From Pseudomonas sp. R-28-1W-6 (GTDB lineage Bacteria; Pseudomonadota; Gammaproteobacteria; Pseudomonadales; Pseudomonadaceae): a stretch of 64,000 bases of DNA. The first letter of the stretch is position 1, and each line of letters starts with the position of its first letter. This document shows positions 7,192 to 16,081 of this stretch, piece after piece. The position numbers were made by a program, and so were the translations under genes. The stretch is taken from assembly GCF_009799925.1 (NCBI RefSeq), contig NZ_WELK01000002.1:558001-622000 (forward strand), in the 5' to 3' direction. The notes below the pieces were generated by a model. It was not told where the DNA came from and made no database searches. It worked only from the letters and a program-made list of their open reading frames with translations.

Positions 7192-9249
7192 TCAGACGTC
7201 CGGCATGGCCTTGAACGCGGTTTCCTTGTCGCTGCGGTCCGGACGAATCCAGGCCGCGCGGCCAACCTTCAGCGCGTAGAACAGCACGCTGAACACCACC
7301 ACCAAAAACAGCACGCTGAGCCCGGCGTTGGTGTAGGCGTTCATGATCACGTTCTGCATCTGCGCCAGGTCCTTGGCCGGGGCCAGCACCTGGCCGGTGG
7401 CCAGGGCCGCCTCGTACTTGTTGGCCAGGGCGAGGAAGCCGACCGCCGGGTTGGCATCGAACAGCTTGATCAGGCTCGCCGTGGTGGTGCAGATCAGCAG
7501 CCAGGCCGCCGGCAGCAGGGTGACCCAGACGTACTGCTGGCGCTTCATCTTGATCAGCACCACGCTGCACAGCATCAGGGCGATGCCGGCCAGCATCTGG
7601 TTGGAGATGCCGAACAGCGGCCACAGGGTATTGATGCCGCCCAGCGGATCGATCACGCCCTGGTACAGCAGGTAGCCCCACAGCGCCACGCAGCCGGCGG
7701 TGGCCAGCACGTTGGCGCCCCACGACTCGGTGCGTTTGAGCGCCGGGACGAAGGTGCCGAGCAGGTCCTGCAGCATGAAGCGCCCGGCACGGGTGCCGGC
7801 GTCCACCGCGGTGAGGATGAACAGCGCTTCGAACAGGATGGCGAAGTGGTACCAGAAGGCCATGGTGTTCTCGCCCGGCAGCACCTGGTGGAGGATCTGC
7901 GCGATGCCCACGGCCAGGGTCGGCGCCCCGCCGGCACGGGCCAGGATGGTGGTCTCGCCGATATCGCGGGCCACTGCTTCCAAGGCTTCCGGGGTGATGG
8001 CGAAGCCCCAGCTGCTGACCGCGGCGGCCACGCTGACGACATCGCTGCCGACGATCGCCGGCGGGCTGTTCATGGCGAAGTACACGCCCGGTTCGATGAT
8101 CGAGGCGGCGACCATGGCCATGATCGCCACCATCGACTCCATCAGCATGCCGCCGTAGCCGATGTAGCGCGCGTGGGATTCATTGGCCAGCAGCTTGGGC
8201 GTGGTGCCCGAGCTGATCAGGGCATGGAAGCCGGAAACCGCGCCACAGGCAATGGTGATGAACAGAAAGGGGAACAGCGCGCCTTTCCACACCGGTCCGG
8301 TGCCATCGGTGAACTGGGTCAGCGCCGGCATTTTCAGGTCGGGGGCGAGGATCAGGATGCCGATGGCCAGGGCGACGATGGTGCCGATCTTGAGGAAGGT
8401 CGACAGGTAGTCGCGCGGGGCGAGGATCAGCCACACCGGCAGCACTGCGGCGACGAAGCCGTAGCCGACCAGCATCATGGTGATCTGCTCACCGGTGAAG
8501 GTGAACGCCGCCGCCCAGTACGGGTCCTGGGAAATCACCCCGCCCAGCCAGATCGAGGCCAGCAGCAGCACCACGCCGATCAGCGAGATCTCGCCGATCC
8601 GCCCGGGGCGCAGGTAGCGCATGTAGATGCCCATGAACATGGCAATGGGGATGGTCGCGATCACCGTGAACATGCCCCAGGGGCTGTGCGCCAGGGCCTT
8701 GACCACGATCAGCGAGAGCACCGCGAGGATGATGATCATGATCAGGAAGCAGCCGAACAGGGCGATGGTGCCCGGGATGCGGCCCATCTCCTCGCGCACC
8801 ATGTCGCCCAGCGAGCGGGCGTTGCGGCGGGTGGAGAGGAACAGCACCATGAAGTCCTGCACCGCGCCGGCCAGCACCACCCCGGCGATCAGCCACAGGG
8901 TGCCGGGCAGGTAGCCCATCTGCGCGGCGAGCACCGGGCCGACCAGCGGGCCGGCGCCGGCGATGGCGGCGAAGTGGTGGCCGAACAGCACGTGCTTGTT
9001 GGTCGGCACGAAGTCCAGACCGTCGTTGTTGAGCACCGCCGGGGTGGCCCGATGCGGGTCCAGCTGCATCACCTTGGTGGCGATGAACAGGCTGTAGTAA
9101 CGATAAGCGACCAGATAGAGGGCCACCGCGGCCACCACTATCCACAAGGCGTTGATGGCTTCGCCGCGGCGCAAGGCGACGACGCCCAGGGCGAGCGCGC
9201 CCAGCAGCGCCAAGGCAAACCAGCCGATCTGACTGACCAAACGAGGCAT
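7192..9249 (-). CDS. cstA: CstA/BtsT-type carbon starvation protein, probable pyruvate transporter
   Basis: A 685-residue polytopic inner-membrane protein with about 16-18 hydrophobic segments. Signature stretches include LNNDGLDFVPTNKHVLFGHHFAAIAGAGP near residue 75 and GFHALISSGTT. E. coli CstA and BtsT (701 and 716 residues) take up pyruvate, and the family in Pseudomonas is expected to do the same. GGAG lies 7 bases before the ATG. The gene heads a cstA-ybdD-(yjiA-like) unit and is divergent from a cache-domain histidine kinase gene across 221 bases, an arrangement suggesting that the two-component system controls it. Peptide uptake, an older proposal for CstA, cannot be excluded from sequence. 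Confidence 0.93.
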   Translation of the reverse strand: MPRLVSQIGWFALALLGALALGVVALRRGEAINALWIVVAAVALYLVAYRYYSLFIATKVMQLDPHRATPAVLNNDGLDFVPTNKHVLFGHHFAAIAGAGPLVGPVLAAQMGYLPGTLWLIAGVVLAGAVQDFMVLFLSTRRNARSLGDMVREEMGRIPGTIALFGCFLIMIIILAVLSLIVVKALAHSPWGMFTVIATIPIAMFMGIYMRYLRPGRIGEISLIGVVLLLASIWLGGVISQDPYWAAAFTFTGEQITMMLVGYGFVAAVLPVWLILAPRDYLSTFLKIGTIVALAIGILILAPDLKMPALTQFTDGTGPVWKGALFPFLFITIACGAVSGFHALISSGTTPKLLANESHARYIGYGGMLMESMVAIMAMVAASIIEPGVYFAMNSPPAIVGSDVVSVAAAVSSWGFAITPEALEAVARDIGETTILARAGGAPTLAVGIAQILHQVLPGENTMAFWYHFAILFEALFILTAVDAGTRAGRFMLQDLLGTFVPALKRTESWGANVLATAGCVALWGYLLYQGVIDPLGGINTLWPLFGISNQMLAGIALMLCSVVLIKMKRQQYVWVTLLPAAWLLICTTTASLIKLFDANPAVGFLALANKYEAALATGQVLAPAKDLAQMQNVIMNAYTNAGLSVLFLVVVFSVLFYALKVGRAAWIRPDRSDKETAFKAMPDV

Positions 9250-9382
9250 TTAAGTTCTCCTGCCGTCGGGCCAGGTCGGCCTACGGCGCTATTGTTATTG
9301 GAGTGTCGCGCTCCGCAGACGGAGCCTTGCTACTATCCGCGCAACGCCCCGCCACCGGTATTCGCAGAGCTACTCAGGGCCA

Positions 9383-9400
9383 CTACGTAGAACTACGTAG
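9383..9400. promoter_or_regulatory. Tandem CTACGTAG palindromes, candidate response-regulator operator
   Basis: Two perfect 8-base palindromes CTACGTAG at 9383-9390 and 9393-9400, centre to centre 10 bases, i.e. one helical turn. They lie 134 bases upstream of cstA and 70 bases upstream of the kinase gene, in the shared control region. That they bind the adjacent NarL-type regulator is inference. Confidence 0.5.
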
Positions 9401-9470
9401 CCGCACCAACGGCCAGTTGCAACTGGCGCTGCCATCCATCCCTCTGGCACCGTTTTCCCGAGGAGCCCCT

Positions 9471-10847
9471 ATGCAACTCAAGCACAAGATCGTCGCCCTC
9501 GGTATCCTGCCGATGCTACTGGCCGTGGCGGTCATCTGCGCACTGGTCATCGTGCAGAACCAGAGGCTGGGCGAGCAGCAGGCGCAACTGATCGAAAGCG
9601 CCATCCTCTCCAGCAAGCGGGCCGAGCTGAAGAATTACGTGGCCATGGCGCTGAGCGTCATCGCCCCGCTGCATGCCGGCGGCCATGGCGATGTCCGGGC
9701 GCAGCAGCAGGCCCTGGAGACGCTGGCCAAGATCGACTTCGGCCAGGACGGCTACTTCTTCGTCTACGACGCCAAGGGGCGCAACCTGATGCACCCGCGG
9801 CAGGCCGAACTGGTGGGCAAGGACCTGTGGAGCATGACCGACGCCCGCGGCCTGCCCGCCGTGCAGGCGCTGCTGAACAGCGCCACCAGCGGAGACGGCT
9901 TCCAGCGCTATACCTGGCGCAAGCCCTCCAGCGGTCAGGAGACCGACAAACTGGCTTACGTGGTGATGCTGGAGGGCTGGGGTTGGATGCTCGGCACCGG
10001 CATCTACCTGGAAGATGTCGAGCAGGCGACCCGCCAGGTGCGCGCAGAGGTCGAGGGCGGCATCCTCACCACCATGATCGCCATCGCCAGCGTGGCGCTG
10101 ATCGCGGTCCTGCTGGTGTTCGCCGGCGGCCTGACCCTGAGCATCGAGGAACACCGACTGGCCGACAGCAGGTTGCAGGCACTCAACCAGCGCATCATCC
10201 ACCTGCAGGAGGAGGAACGCTTGCGGGTGTCGCGCGAGCTGCATGACGGCATCAGCCAGCTGCTGGCGTCGATCAAGTTCCAGTTCGAACTGGCCGGTCA
10301 CCAGCTGGAAGCCGGCGCCAGCGGCGGCCTCGACAGCCTGCACCAGGCCACCGGGCGCCTGGGCGATGCCATCGGCGAGATCCGGCGCATCTCCCACGAC
10401 CTGCGCCCCTCGCTGCTCGACACCCTTGGCCTGGCGGCCGCCATCGGCCAGCTGGCCACGGAGTTCGAGCAGCGCTGCGGCCTGGCGGTGATCTACCGCA
10501 ACCGGCTGGGCGACGCCCCGCTGCCCAACGCCACCGCGGTAGCGCTGTTTCGCATCGTGCAGGAGGCGCTGACCAATATCGAACGGCATGCCCGGGCCAG
10601 CACCGTGCATATCGACCTCGACACCGACGCGCTGGGCGTGCAACTGCAAGTGCGCGACGACGGCGTTGGCTTCAACCCGCGCAAGATCGAGCAGATGCCT
10701 GGCGGCATCGGCCTGCGCAACATCCGCGAGCGGGTCGAGCACCTCGGCGGCCAGTTCAGCCTTTCGTCCAACACTGGGCAGACCGGGATGCGTGTAGTAT
10801 TGCCCGTCCCGACCGGCCGTACCGCCGAACTGTCGCTCCCGACCTAA
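9471..10847 (+). CDS. Cache-domain sensor histidine kinase (HisKA_3 type)
   Basis: A 458-residue membrane sensor kinase. Transmembrane helix 1 is at about 8-29. The periplasmic single-cache domain includes GQDGYFFVYDAKGRNLMHP (91-109). Transmembrane helix 2 is at about 199-224. The HisKA_3 dimerisation helix carries phospho-acceptor His258 in SRELHDG, and the HATPase has the motifs FRIVQEALTN, DDGVGF and GGIGLRNIRERV. Cache domains of this kind often bind small carboxylates. The ATG at 9471 has AGGAG upstream. A longer upstream frame lacks a ribosome site. It is followed 10 bases later by its cognate regulator and is divergent from cstA, so a carboxylate-responsive control of pyruvate uptake is plausible. 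The ligand is unknown. Confidence 0.88.
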   Translation: MQLKHKIVALGILPMLLAVAVICALVIVQNQRLGEQQAQLIESAILSSKRAELKNYVAMALSVIAPLHAGGHGDVRAQQQALETLAKIDFGQDGYFFVYDAKGRNLMHPRQAELVGKDLWSMTDARGLPAVQALLNSATSGDGFQRYTWRKPSSGQETDKLAYVVMLEGWGWMLGTGIYLEDVEQATRQVRAEVEGGILTTMIAIASVALIAVLLVFAGGLTLSIEEHRLADSRLQALNQRIIHLQEEERLRVSRELHDGISQLLASIKFQFELAGHQLEAGASGGLDSLHQATGRLGDAIGEIRRISHDLRPSLLDTLGLAAAIGQLATEFEQRCGLAVIYRNRLGDAPLPNATAVALFRIVQEALTNIERHARASTVHIDLDTDALGVQLQVRDDGVGFNPRKIEQMPGGIGLRNIRERVEHLGGQFSLSSNTGQTGMRVVLPVPTGRTAELSLPT

Positions 10848-10857
10848 GGGCCGCCCC

Positions 10858-11484
10858 ATGACCTCCGCCCCCCCAACGCGGATCGCCCTCGTCGACGATC
10901 ACGCCCTGATCCGCGACGGAATCCGCGCCTTGCTGGGCGTGATGCCGCAGTTCGAGATGGTCGGCGAAGCGGAAAGCGCGACCGAGGCCCTCAGCCTGCT
11001 CGAACGGGTACAGCCGGACGTGCTGCTGGTCGACATCGGCCTGAAAGACAGCACCGGCCTGGAGCTGACCCGCACCCTCAGCCAGCAGTACCCCGGTGTC
11101 CGGGTGCTGATCCTGAGCATGTACGACAACCTCGAGTACGTGCGCAGCTCGATCCGCGCCGGCGCCCGCGGTTACGTCCTGAAGGATGCCCCCTCGCGGG
11201 AAATCATCGCCGCCATCGCCGCCATCGCCGCCGGCGGCACCTTCTACAGCTCGGACATTGCCCGCCGCCTGGCCGACCAGAGCCTGGAGTCGCACAGCCT
11301 CAGCCCGCGCGAGGTGCAGATCCTGCAGATGCTCGCCCGCGGCCTGGACAGCAAGGCCATGGCCCGCGAGCTCGACATCAGTGTGCGCACGGTGGAAACC
11401 CACAGGCTGAGCATCCGCCGCAAGCTGAACATCGACGGCTCGGCGGCGCTGATGAAGTACGCGCTGACCATCACCCAGCCCTGA
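10858..11484 (+). CDS. LuxR/NarL-family response regulator
   Basis: A 208-residue regulator with an N-terminal receiver domain (acidic Asp13/Asp14, phospho-acceptor Asp59 in VDIGLKD, Lys109) and a C-terminal LuxR-type helix-turn-helix from about residue 142 (LSPREVQILQML, then ISVRTVETHRLSIRRKL). It is the cognate partner of the preceding HisKA_3 kinase, with only 10 bases between the genes. Likely target promoters are its own operon and cstA, whose shared upstream region holds the CTACGTAG pair. Its stop codon TGA abuts a degraded MITE-like repeat. Class and partner are firm. The regulon is inferred. Confidence 0.9.
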   Translation: MTSAPPTRIALVDDHALIRDGIRALLGVMPQFEMVGEAESATEALSLLERVQPDVLLVDIGLKDSTGLELTRTLSQQYPGVRVLILSMYDNLEYVRSSIRAGARGYVLKDAPSREIIAAIAAIAAGGTFYSSDIARRLADQSLESHSLSPREVQILQMLARGLDSKAMARELDISVRTVETHRLSIRRKLNIDGSAALMKYALTITQP

Positions 11485-11705
11485 GGACCTGTCTCGACTC
11501 CCGTGATCGCCGGCCATGCTGCGTTGCAACGCCGTATCAACCGCAGGTCGCTCAATCGGACTCGGAAAGCTGCTGGCGGCTCACGCGCTGCAGTGCGCCC
11601 CGAAGGGCGAGGAGTACTGCTCATTTATACCTCGCAAACTCCGCGTCCTCGCCCAATTGCGCCTTGCTTGGCTCTAGCTCGAAATATCCCAACCAGGATC
11701 GGCGC
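11482..11705. repeat. Degraded relative of the MITE-like element at 60836-60981
   Basis: This roughly 220-base stretch fills most of the 306-base gap between the response regulator and the PilZ gene. Its right half (CTCATTTATACCTCGCAAACTCCG, then CCTCGCCC, then GGCTCTAGCTCG) aligns with the reverse complement of the element at 60836-60981. The left half shares CTGCGTT and a related end but carries extra sequence. It begins at the TGA stop of the regulator gene. No gene is seen inside it. Confidence 0.55.
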
Positions 11706-11790
11706 CGGAGCGCGCTCGCCGGGCTCATCTACTGGCGGCGCCGAGGCGCAGGCTTGGCTATAGTGGACAAAACCGTAGAGGAATCACGCA

Positions 11791-12162
11791 ATGAGTGCCC
11801 CCCGTACCGAGCGTCGGCGCTTCCAGCGCATCGCCTTCGACGCCGCCACCGAGCTTGCCCAGGGCGAGCGCCGCTGGACGGTGGAACTGCACGACCTGTC
11901 GCTCAAGGGCCTGCTGGTGAAACGCCCGCGCGACTGGAACGGCGACCCGGACCAGCCGTTCAGCGCGACCATCACCCTGGACAGCGAAACCCGCCTGCAG
12001 ATGGAAGTGGTGCTGACCCGCACCCACGACGGCCTGCTCGGCTTCGTCTGCCGGCATATCGACCTGGACTCGATCAGCCACCTGCGCCGCCTGGTGGAGC
12101 TCAACCTCGGCGACGAGAGCCTGCTGGAGCGCGAGCTGGCGGCACTGGGCGAAGAGCACTGA
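11791..12162 (+). CDS. PilZ domain protein, probable c-di-GMP receptor
   Basis: A 123-residue, single-domain protein. The c-di-GMP binding signature is complete: an N-terminal RRRFQR (Arg8-Arg13, RxxxR) and DLSLKG (Asp35-Gly40, the D/NxSxxG motif), followed by a beta-barrel pattern. Stand-alone PilZ proteins act in the cytosol as c-di-GMP effectors or adaptors for motility, alginate or other outputs. GAGGAA lies 8 bases before the ATG. An EAL phosphodiesterase lies 5 kb away but is not in the same operon. Function beyond ligand binding cannot be assigned. Confidence 0.9.
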   Translation: MSAPRTERRRFQRIAFDAATELAQGERRWTVELHDLSLKGLLVKRPRDWNGDPDQPFSATITLDSETRLQMEVVLTRTHDGLLGFVCRHIDLDSISHLRRLVELNLGDESLLERELAALGEEH

Positions 12163-12244
12163 GAACAGCCCCGCCCGGCTAATCGAACGGCCCCTGCGGC
12201 GCCTGTTGCCAACTCGTCAACCGCACACCAAGGCCAACGCCGCC

Positions 12245-12928
12245 ATGACTCATCCAGAAGCGCAGACAGTCGATCCGGGGGCAAAGCATCAGGTGCTGGA
12301 CCCGCTGTCGCGCCTGTCGGAGATTCTTTTCGGTCTGCTCATGGTACTGACCTTCAGCTGCACCTTCAGCGTGGTCAGCGACGGCCAGGCCGAGGTGCGT
12401 GAACTGCTGATTGCCAGCATCGGCTGCAACCTCGCCTGGGGCCTGGTGGACGCCGTGGTGCTGCTGCTCAACCGGCTGGCCGAGCGCGGCCATGGCGTGC
12501 ACCTGCTGGAAACGCTCCAGCGGACTGCACCCGGCTCGCCACGCGCCATCGAACTGTTCAACGACAACCTGCCCCAGGCGATTGTCCAGGTCATGCGCCC
12601 GGAGGAGGTGCAGAGCCTGCATCAGCGCCTGCTGAACCTGCGGCTGCCGCGATCGCGCCTGCTGTTGAACTGGCACGACCTGCGGGCGGCCTTCGGCGTG
12701 TTCCTGCTGGTGTTCCTGTCCACCCTGCCGGTGGTGCTGCCCTTCGTCCTGATCGAGCAGGCCGAGCAGGCCCTGCGAACCTCCAACGGCGTGGCGCTGG
12801 TCATGCTCATGCTGCTCGGCCTGGGCTTTGGCCGCTATGCCGGCGCACGCCGGCCCTGGCTGGCCTCGCTGCTGTTTACCGTGCTGGGCGTAGCCCTGGT
12901 CGCCGCGACCATTGCCCTGGGCGGCTGA
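12245..12928 (+). CDS. Multi-pass membrane protein of unknown function (weakly VIT1/CCC1-like)
   Basis: A 227-residue protein with about five hydrophobic segments: two near the N-terminus (about 18-40 and 45-70) and three in the C-terminal third (about 145-225), separated by a soluble loop. The N-terminal LSRLSEILFGLLMVLTF and NLAWGLVDAVVLLL, together with the topology, recall VIT1/CCC1-type iron/manganese transporters, but the acidic and methionine metal ligands of that family are not obvious. The ATG at 12245 was preferred to a TTG at 12206, though neither has a strong ribosome site. It converges with radA, with 15 bases between the stops. A homology search is needed to confirm the family. 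Confidence 0.6.
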   Translation: MTHPEAQTVDPGAKHQVLDPLSRLSEILFGLLMVLTFSCTFSVVSDGQAEVRELLIASIGCNLAWGLVDAVVLLLNRLAERGHGVHLLETLQRTAPGSPRAIELFNDNLPQAIVQVMRPEEVQSLHQRLLNLRLPRSRLLLNWHDLRAAFGVFLLVFLSTLPVVLPFVLIEQAEQALRTSNGVALVMLMLLGLGFGRYAGARRPWLASLLFTVLGVALVAATIALGG

Positions 12929-12943
12929 CAGGCCCGAACGCAA

Positions 12944-14311
12944 CTACTCGAACAGCGCATCCAGCGCCTGTTCCAGGCGCGTCACCGCGATCACCTGCAG
13001 ACCGGCCGGCGCCTCCTTGGGCGCGTTGCCCTTGGGCACGATGGCACGCTTGAAGCCGTGCTTGGCCGCCTCCTTCAGGCGCTCCTGGCCGCTCGGCACC
13101 GGGCGGATCTCGCCGGACAGGCCGATCTCGCCGAACACCAGCAGGTCGTGCGGCAACGGCCGGTTGCGCAGGCTGGAAATCACCGCCGCCATCAGCGCCA
13201 GGTCGGAGGCCGTCTCCAGCACCTTGACCCCGCCGACCACGTTGAGGAACACGTCCTGGTCGTAGGTGGGGATACCACCATGCCGGTGCAGCACGGCCAG
13301 CAGCATGGCCAGGCGGTTCTGGTCCAGGCCCAGGGTGACGCGGCGCGGGTTGGCCATGTGGCTGGTGTCGACCAGCGCCTGCACTTCCACCAGCATCGGC
13401 CGGGTGCCTTCCCAGGTGGCCATCACCACGCTGCCCGGCACTTCCTCCTGGGCACGGGTGAGGAAGATCGCCGAGGGGTTGGTGACCTCTTTCAGGCCCT
13501 TGTCGGTCATGCCGAACACGCCCAGTTCGTTGATCGCGCCGAAGCGGTTCTTCACCGCGCGCAGCAGGCGCAGGCGGCCATCGGACTCGCCCTCGAAATA
13601 CAGCACGGTGTCGACCATGTGCTCCAGCACCCGCGGCCCGGCCAGGGCGCCTTCCTTGGTGACGTGGCCGACCAGGAAGATCGCCGTGCCGCTCTGCTTG
13701 GCGTAGCGCACCAGCAACGCCGCGCTCTCGCGCACCTGGGCCACGCCGCCGGGGGCGGACTGCAACTGCTCGGTGAAGATGGTCTGGATCGAGTCGATCA
13801 CCATCACCTTGGGCTGCTCGCGCCGCGCCACCTCGATGATCGACTCGATGCAGGTCTCGGTCATCACCTTGAGCCTGTCCTGCGGCAGCTCCAGGCGCCG
13901 CGCGCGCATGGCCACCTGCTGCTGGGATTCCTCGCCGGTGACGTACAGCGCCGGCAGGCGCTGGGCGATATTGCACAGGGTCTGCAGCAGGATGGTCGAC
14001 TTGCCGATGCCGGGGTCGCCGCCGATCAGCACCACCGAGCCGTCCACCAGGCCGCCGCCGAGCACCCGGTCCAGCTCGCCGGAGACGGTGGAGAAGCGCG
14101 GCACTTCCTCGACGCTGACCTCGGCCAGGGTCTTGATCTGCGCCTGCTGCCCGGCCCAGCCGCCGCGCCCGGACGGCGCGCCGGCACCGCCGCTTTCGAT
14201 CATGGTCTCGGTCAGGGTATTCCAGGCCCCGCACTCGCCGCACTGCCCGGCCCACTTGGGAAAGGTGGCGCCGCACTCGGTGCAGCCATACATGCGTTTG
14301 GCCTTTGCCAT
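12944..14311 (-). CDS. radA: DNA repair protein RadA
   Basis: A 455-residue hexameric RecA-like ATPase that promotes branch migration during recombinational repair. It has an N-terminal C4 zinc finger (Cys10, Cys13, Cys24, Cys27), Walker A GGDPGIGKST (97-106), the RadA-specific KNRFG motif near residue 258, and a C-terminal Lon-protease-like domain (GEIGLSGEIRPV). Length is the family norm. It appears monocistronic, convergent with the membrane-protein gene and divergent from a GNAT gene 61 bases away. Confidence 0.98.
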   Translation of the reverse strand: MAKAKRMYGCTECGATFPKWAGQCGECGAWNTLTETMIESGGAGAPSGRGGWAGQQAQIKTLAEVSVEEVPRFSTVSGELDRVLGGGLVDGSVVLIGGDPGIGKSTILLQTLCNIAQRLPALYVTGEESQQQVAMRARRLELPQDRLKVMTETCIESIIEVARREQPKVMVIDSIQTIFTEQLQSAPGGVAQVRESAALLVRYAKQSGTAIFLVGHVTKEGALAGPRVLEHMVDTVLYFEGESDGRLRLLRAVKNRFGAINELGVFGMTDKGLKEVTNPSAIFLTRAQEEVPGSVVMATWEGTRPMLVEVQALVDTSHMANPRRVTLGLDQNRLAMLLAVLHRHGGIPTYDQDVFLNVVGGVKVLETASDLALMAAVISSLRNRPLPHDLLVFGEIGLSGEIRPVPSGQERLKEAAKHGFKRAIVPKGNAPKEAPAGLQVIAVTRLEQALDALFE

Positions 14312-14372
14312 GGAAATCTCCCCGCTGGAAAAATGGCGATAATAACGCCCTTACCGCAACGAGGAGCCCACC

Positions 14373-14792
14373 ATGCAGCAAGAAATCATCGAGTCTCCAA
14401 GCACCGCACAGAGTGCCGAGTTGCTGCAGCGATTCCAGGAATTCGTAGCCCAGCGCCTGGACCTGCCGGATGAGTCGGCCGACAAGCCGCTACTGATCAA
14501 CCTGCGCGACGACGACGGCCAGCTGATTGCCGGCATACTGGCCAACGCCTACTGGGATGGCCTGGAGATCGACACGCTGTGGGTGACTGAAGCGCAGCGC
14601 GGCCAAGGCCTGGCGGCCGACCTGCTGCGCCGTGCCGAGGAACACGGGCGGCGCCATGGCGCCCTGGTGGCCTACCTGAAGACGGTGGAGGCCAGGGCTT
14701 TCTACGAGAAACAGGGTTACCAATTGTTCGGCGTGCTGGAAGACCGCCCGCGCGGCACCCACCTGTACCACATGAAGAAGCGCCTGGACTGA
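14373..14792 (+). CDS. GNAT family N-acetyltransferase
   Basis: A 139-residue protein with the GNAT core: beta strand IDTLWVTEAQRGQGLAADLLRRAEEHGRRHGA, which contains the acetyl-CoA pyrophosphate loop (RGQGLA), followed by ARAFYEKQGYQLFGVLEDRPRG. It resembles small-molecule acetyltransferases near radA in Pseudomonas. Substrate unknown. GAGGAG precedes the ATG by about 7 bases. The next acetyltransferase starts one base after this stop, so the two are co-transcribed. Confidence 0.85.
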   Translation: MQQEIIESPSTAQSAELLQRFQEFVAQRLDLPDESADKPLLINLRDDDGQLIAGILANAYWDGLEIDTLWVTEAQRGQGLAADLLRRAEEHGRRHGALVAYLKTVEARAFYEKQGYQLFGVLEDRPRGTHLYHMKKRLD

Positions 14793-14793
14793 C

Positions 14794-15291
14794 ATGCACA
14801 TCGAATTGCTCCCCACCACCGCCGACCAACTGCCGCTGATCGCCAACCTCTACCAGTTCTATGCCTACGAGTCGTCGGACTGGGAACAGGAGGATGTCGA
14901 GGTCGATGGGCGCTTCTATATCCATGAGCCGCACCTGCAGCGCTACTGGCAGGAGCCGGACTGGAGCGCCAGCCTGGTGCTGGTGGACGGTTTCATCGCC
15001 GGCTTCCTGCTGGTCGAGCGCAGCGAGCTGCCGGGCGTCGATGCCCTGGAGTTCGCCGACCTGTTCATCCTCAAGAAATACCGCCGCCTGGGCATCGGCC
15101 GGGCCCTGGTGGAACAGGTGATGATCGCCGGCGGCGGCCGCTGGCTGGTCAGTTTCTACGAGCAGGACGTCCTGGCCCGGCAGTTCTGGCAGCGCCTGCT
15201 GGCCGAGCTGCCGCTGCGCGTGGTGGAGCGACTGGTGGATGCCGAACAGCCCGAGCTGCACAGTTACCTGCTCGAACGACAGGCGCACTGA
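14794..15291 (+). CDS. GNAT family N-acetyltransferase
   Basis: A 165-residue acetyltransferase. The acetyl-CoA loop region FILKKYRRLGIGRALVEQV is clear near residues 90-110, and the tail WLVSFYEQDVLARQFWQRL is typical of GNAT domains annotated as PhnO/RimI-like. It follows the preceding GNAT gene after one base and is probably translationally coupled. It is only distantly similar to that neighbour, so a recent tandem duplication is unlikely. Substrate unknown. Confidence 0.82.
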   Translation: MHIELLPTTADQLPLIANLYQFYAYESSDWEQEDVEVDGRFYIHEPHLQRYWQEPDWSASLVLVDGFIAGFLLVERSELPGVDALEFADLFILKKYRRLGIGRALVEQVMIAGGGRWLVSFYEQDVLARQFWQRLLAELPLRVVERLVDAEQPELHSYLLERQAH

Positions 15292-15414
15292 CGGCCAGCG
15301 CCCCCGGCTGGACAGACCGGCGGCACGGCGCTAGCCTGCGACTCCCGTCAATCAGGATCGATACGGGCGACATGGAATGTCAGCCGGCTCTGCCGTCGGT
15401 CGCCCACCCACCGC

Positions 15415-16068
15415 ATGCAGCCCCTACGCAAACTCCTCCTCGGCAGCGGCCTCGGCCTGAGCCTGGTGCTCGGCAGCCACTACCTCGGCACGCGCCTCAA
15501 CCTGCACCCGCAGTTCGAGGCCGGCCAGGTGATCGACCAGTTCAACGGCGTCAGCGTGTTCTACAACGGCGGGGTGAACCAGACCTTCGGCCGCAATCTG
15601 AGCGCGGATGGCTACAACCTGGGCCTGCGCTACCAGTGCGTGGAATTCGTCAAACGCTACTACTTCGAGCGCTTCGGCCACCGCATGCCGGAGGCCCGCG
15701 GCCATGCCAGGGAGTTCTTCGACCGCAGCCTGGCCGACGGCCAGCTGAACGGCGCCCGCGACCTGCTGCAGTTCGCCAACGGTTCGCCGACCGCGCCGCG
15801 CGCCGAGGACATCCTGGTATTCGGGCCATCGCTGCTCAACCCCTACGGCCATGTGGCCATCGTCAGCGAGGTCAATGCGCACATGGTCGCGGTGGTGCAG
15901 CAGAATGCCGGGCCGCTGCTGTCGTCGCGCGAGGCCTTGCCCTATCGCCTGACGGATGGCGGCGTGCGCATCAGCGACGAGCGGGTGCTGGGCTGGCTGC
16001 GCCGGGCCGAGCCGGTGCCGGCCGACGCGCCGGCATCAGCCGCGCAAGCCGCGGCCGCGAGCCGCTAG
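15415..16068 (+). CDS. CHAP-domain amidase/peptidase, membrane-anchored or exported
   Basis: A 217-residue protein with an N-terminal signal-anchor (about residues 5-25, LLLGSGLGLSLVLG) and a CHAP domain. The catalytic cysteine is in YQCVEFVKRYY and the histidine in YGHVAIVSEV, the usual Cys-His pair. CHAP enzymes cleave peptidoglycan stem peptides or glutathionylspermidine; the arrangement here is closest to the amidase half of glutathionylspermidine enzymes, but the substrate is not certain. The C-terminal 20 residues are a low-complexity Ala/Pro tail. The gene follows a 123-base gap and converges with a YdcH-like gene, with 13 bases between the stops. Confidence 0.78.
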   Translation: MQPLRKLLLGSGLGLSLVLGSHYLGTRLNLHPQFEAGQVIDQFNGVSVFYNGGVNQTFGRNLSADGYNLGLRYQCVEFVKRYYFERFGHRMPEARGHAREFFDRSLADGQLNGARDLLQFANGSPTAPRAEDILVFGPSLLNPYGHVAIVSEVNAHMVAVVQQNAGPLLSSREALPYRLTDGGVRISDERVLGWLRRAEPVPADAPASAAQAAAASR

Positions 16069-16081
16069 GCGCCGTTCCCGG

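Noticed and set aside
6910..9390. An 826-codon open frame antisense to cstA and ybdD
   Set aside because: His/Gln/Asp-rich shadow reading of codon positions in cstA. cstA is certain.
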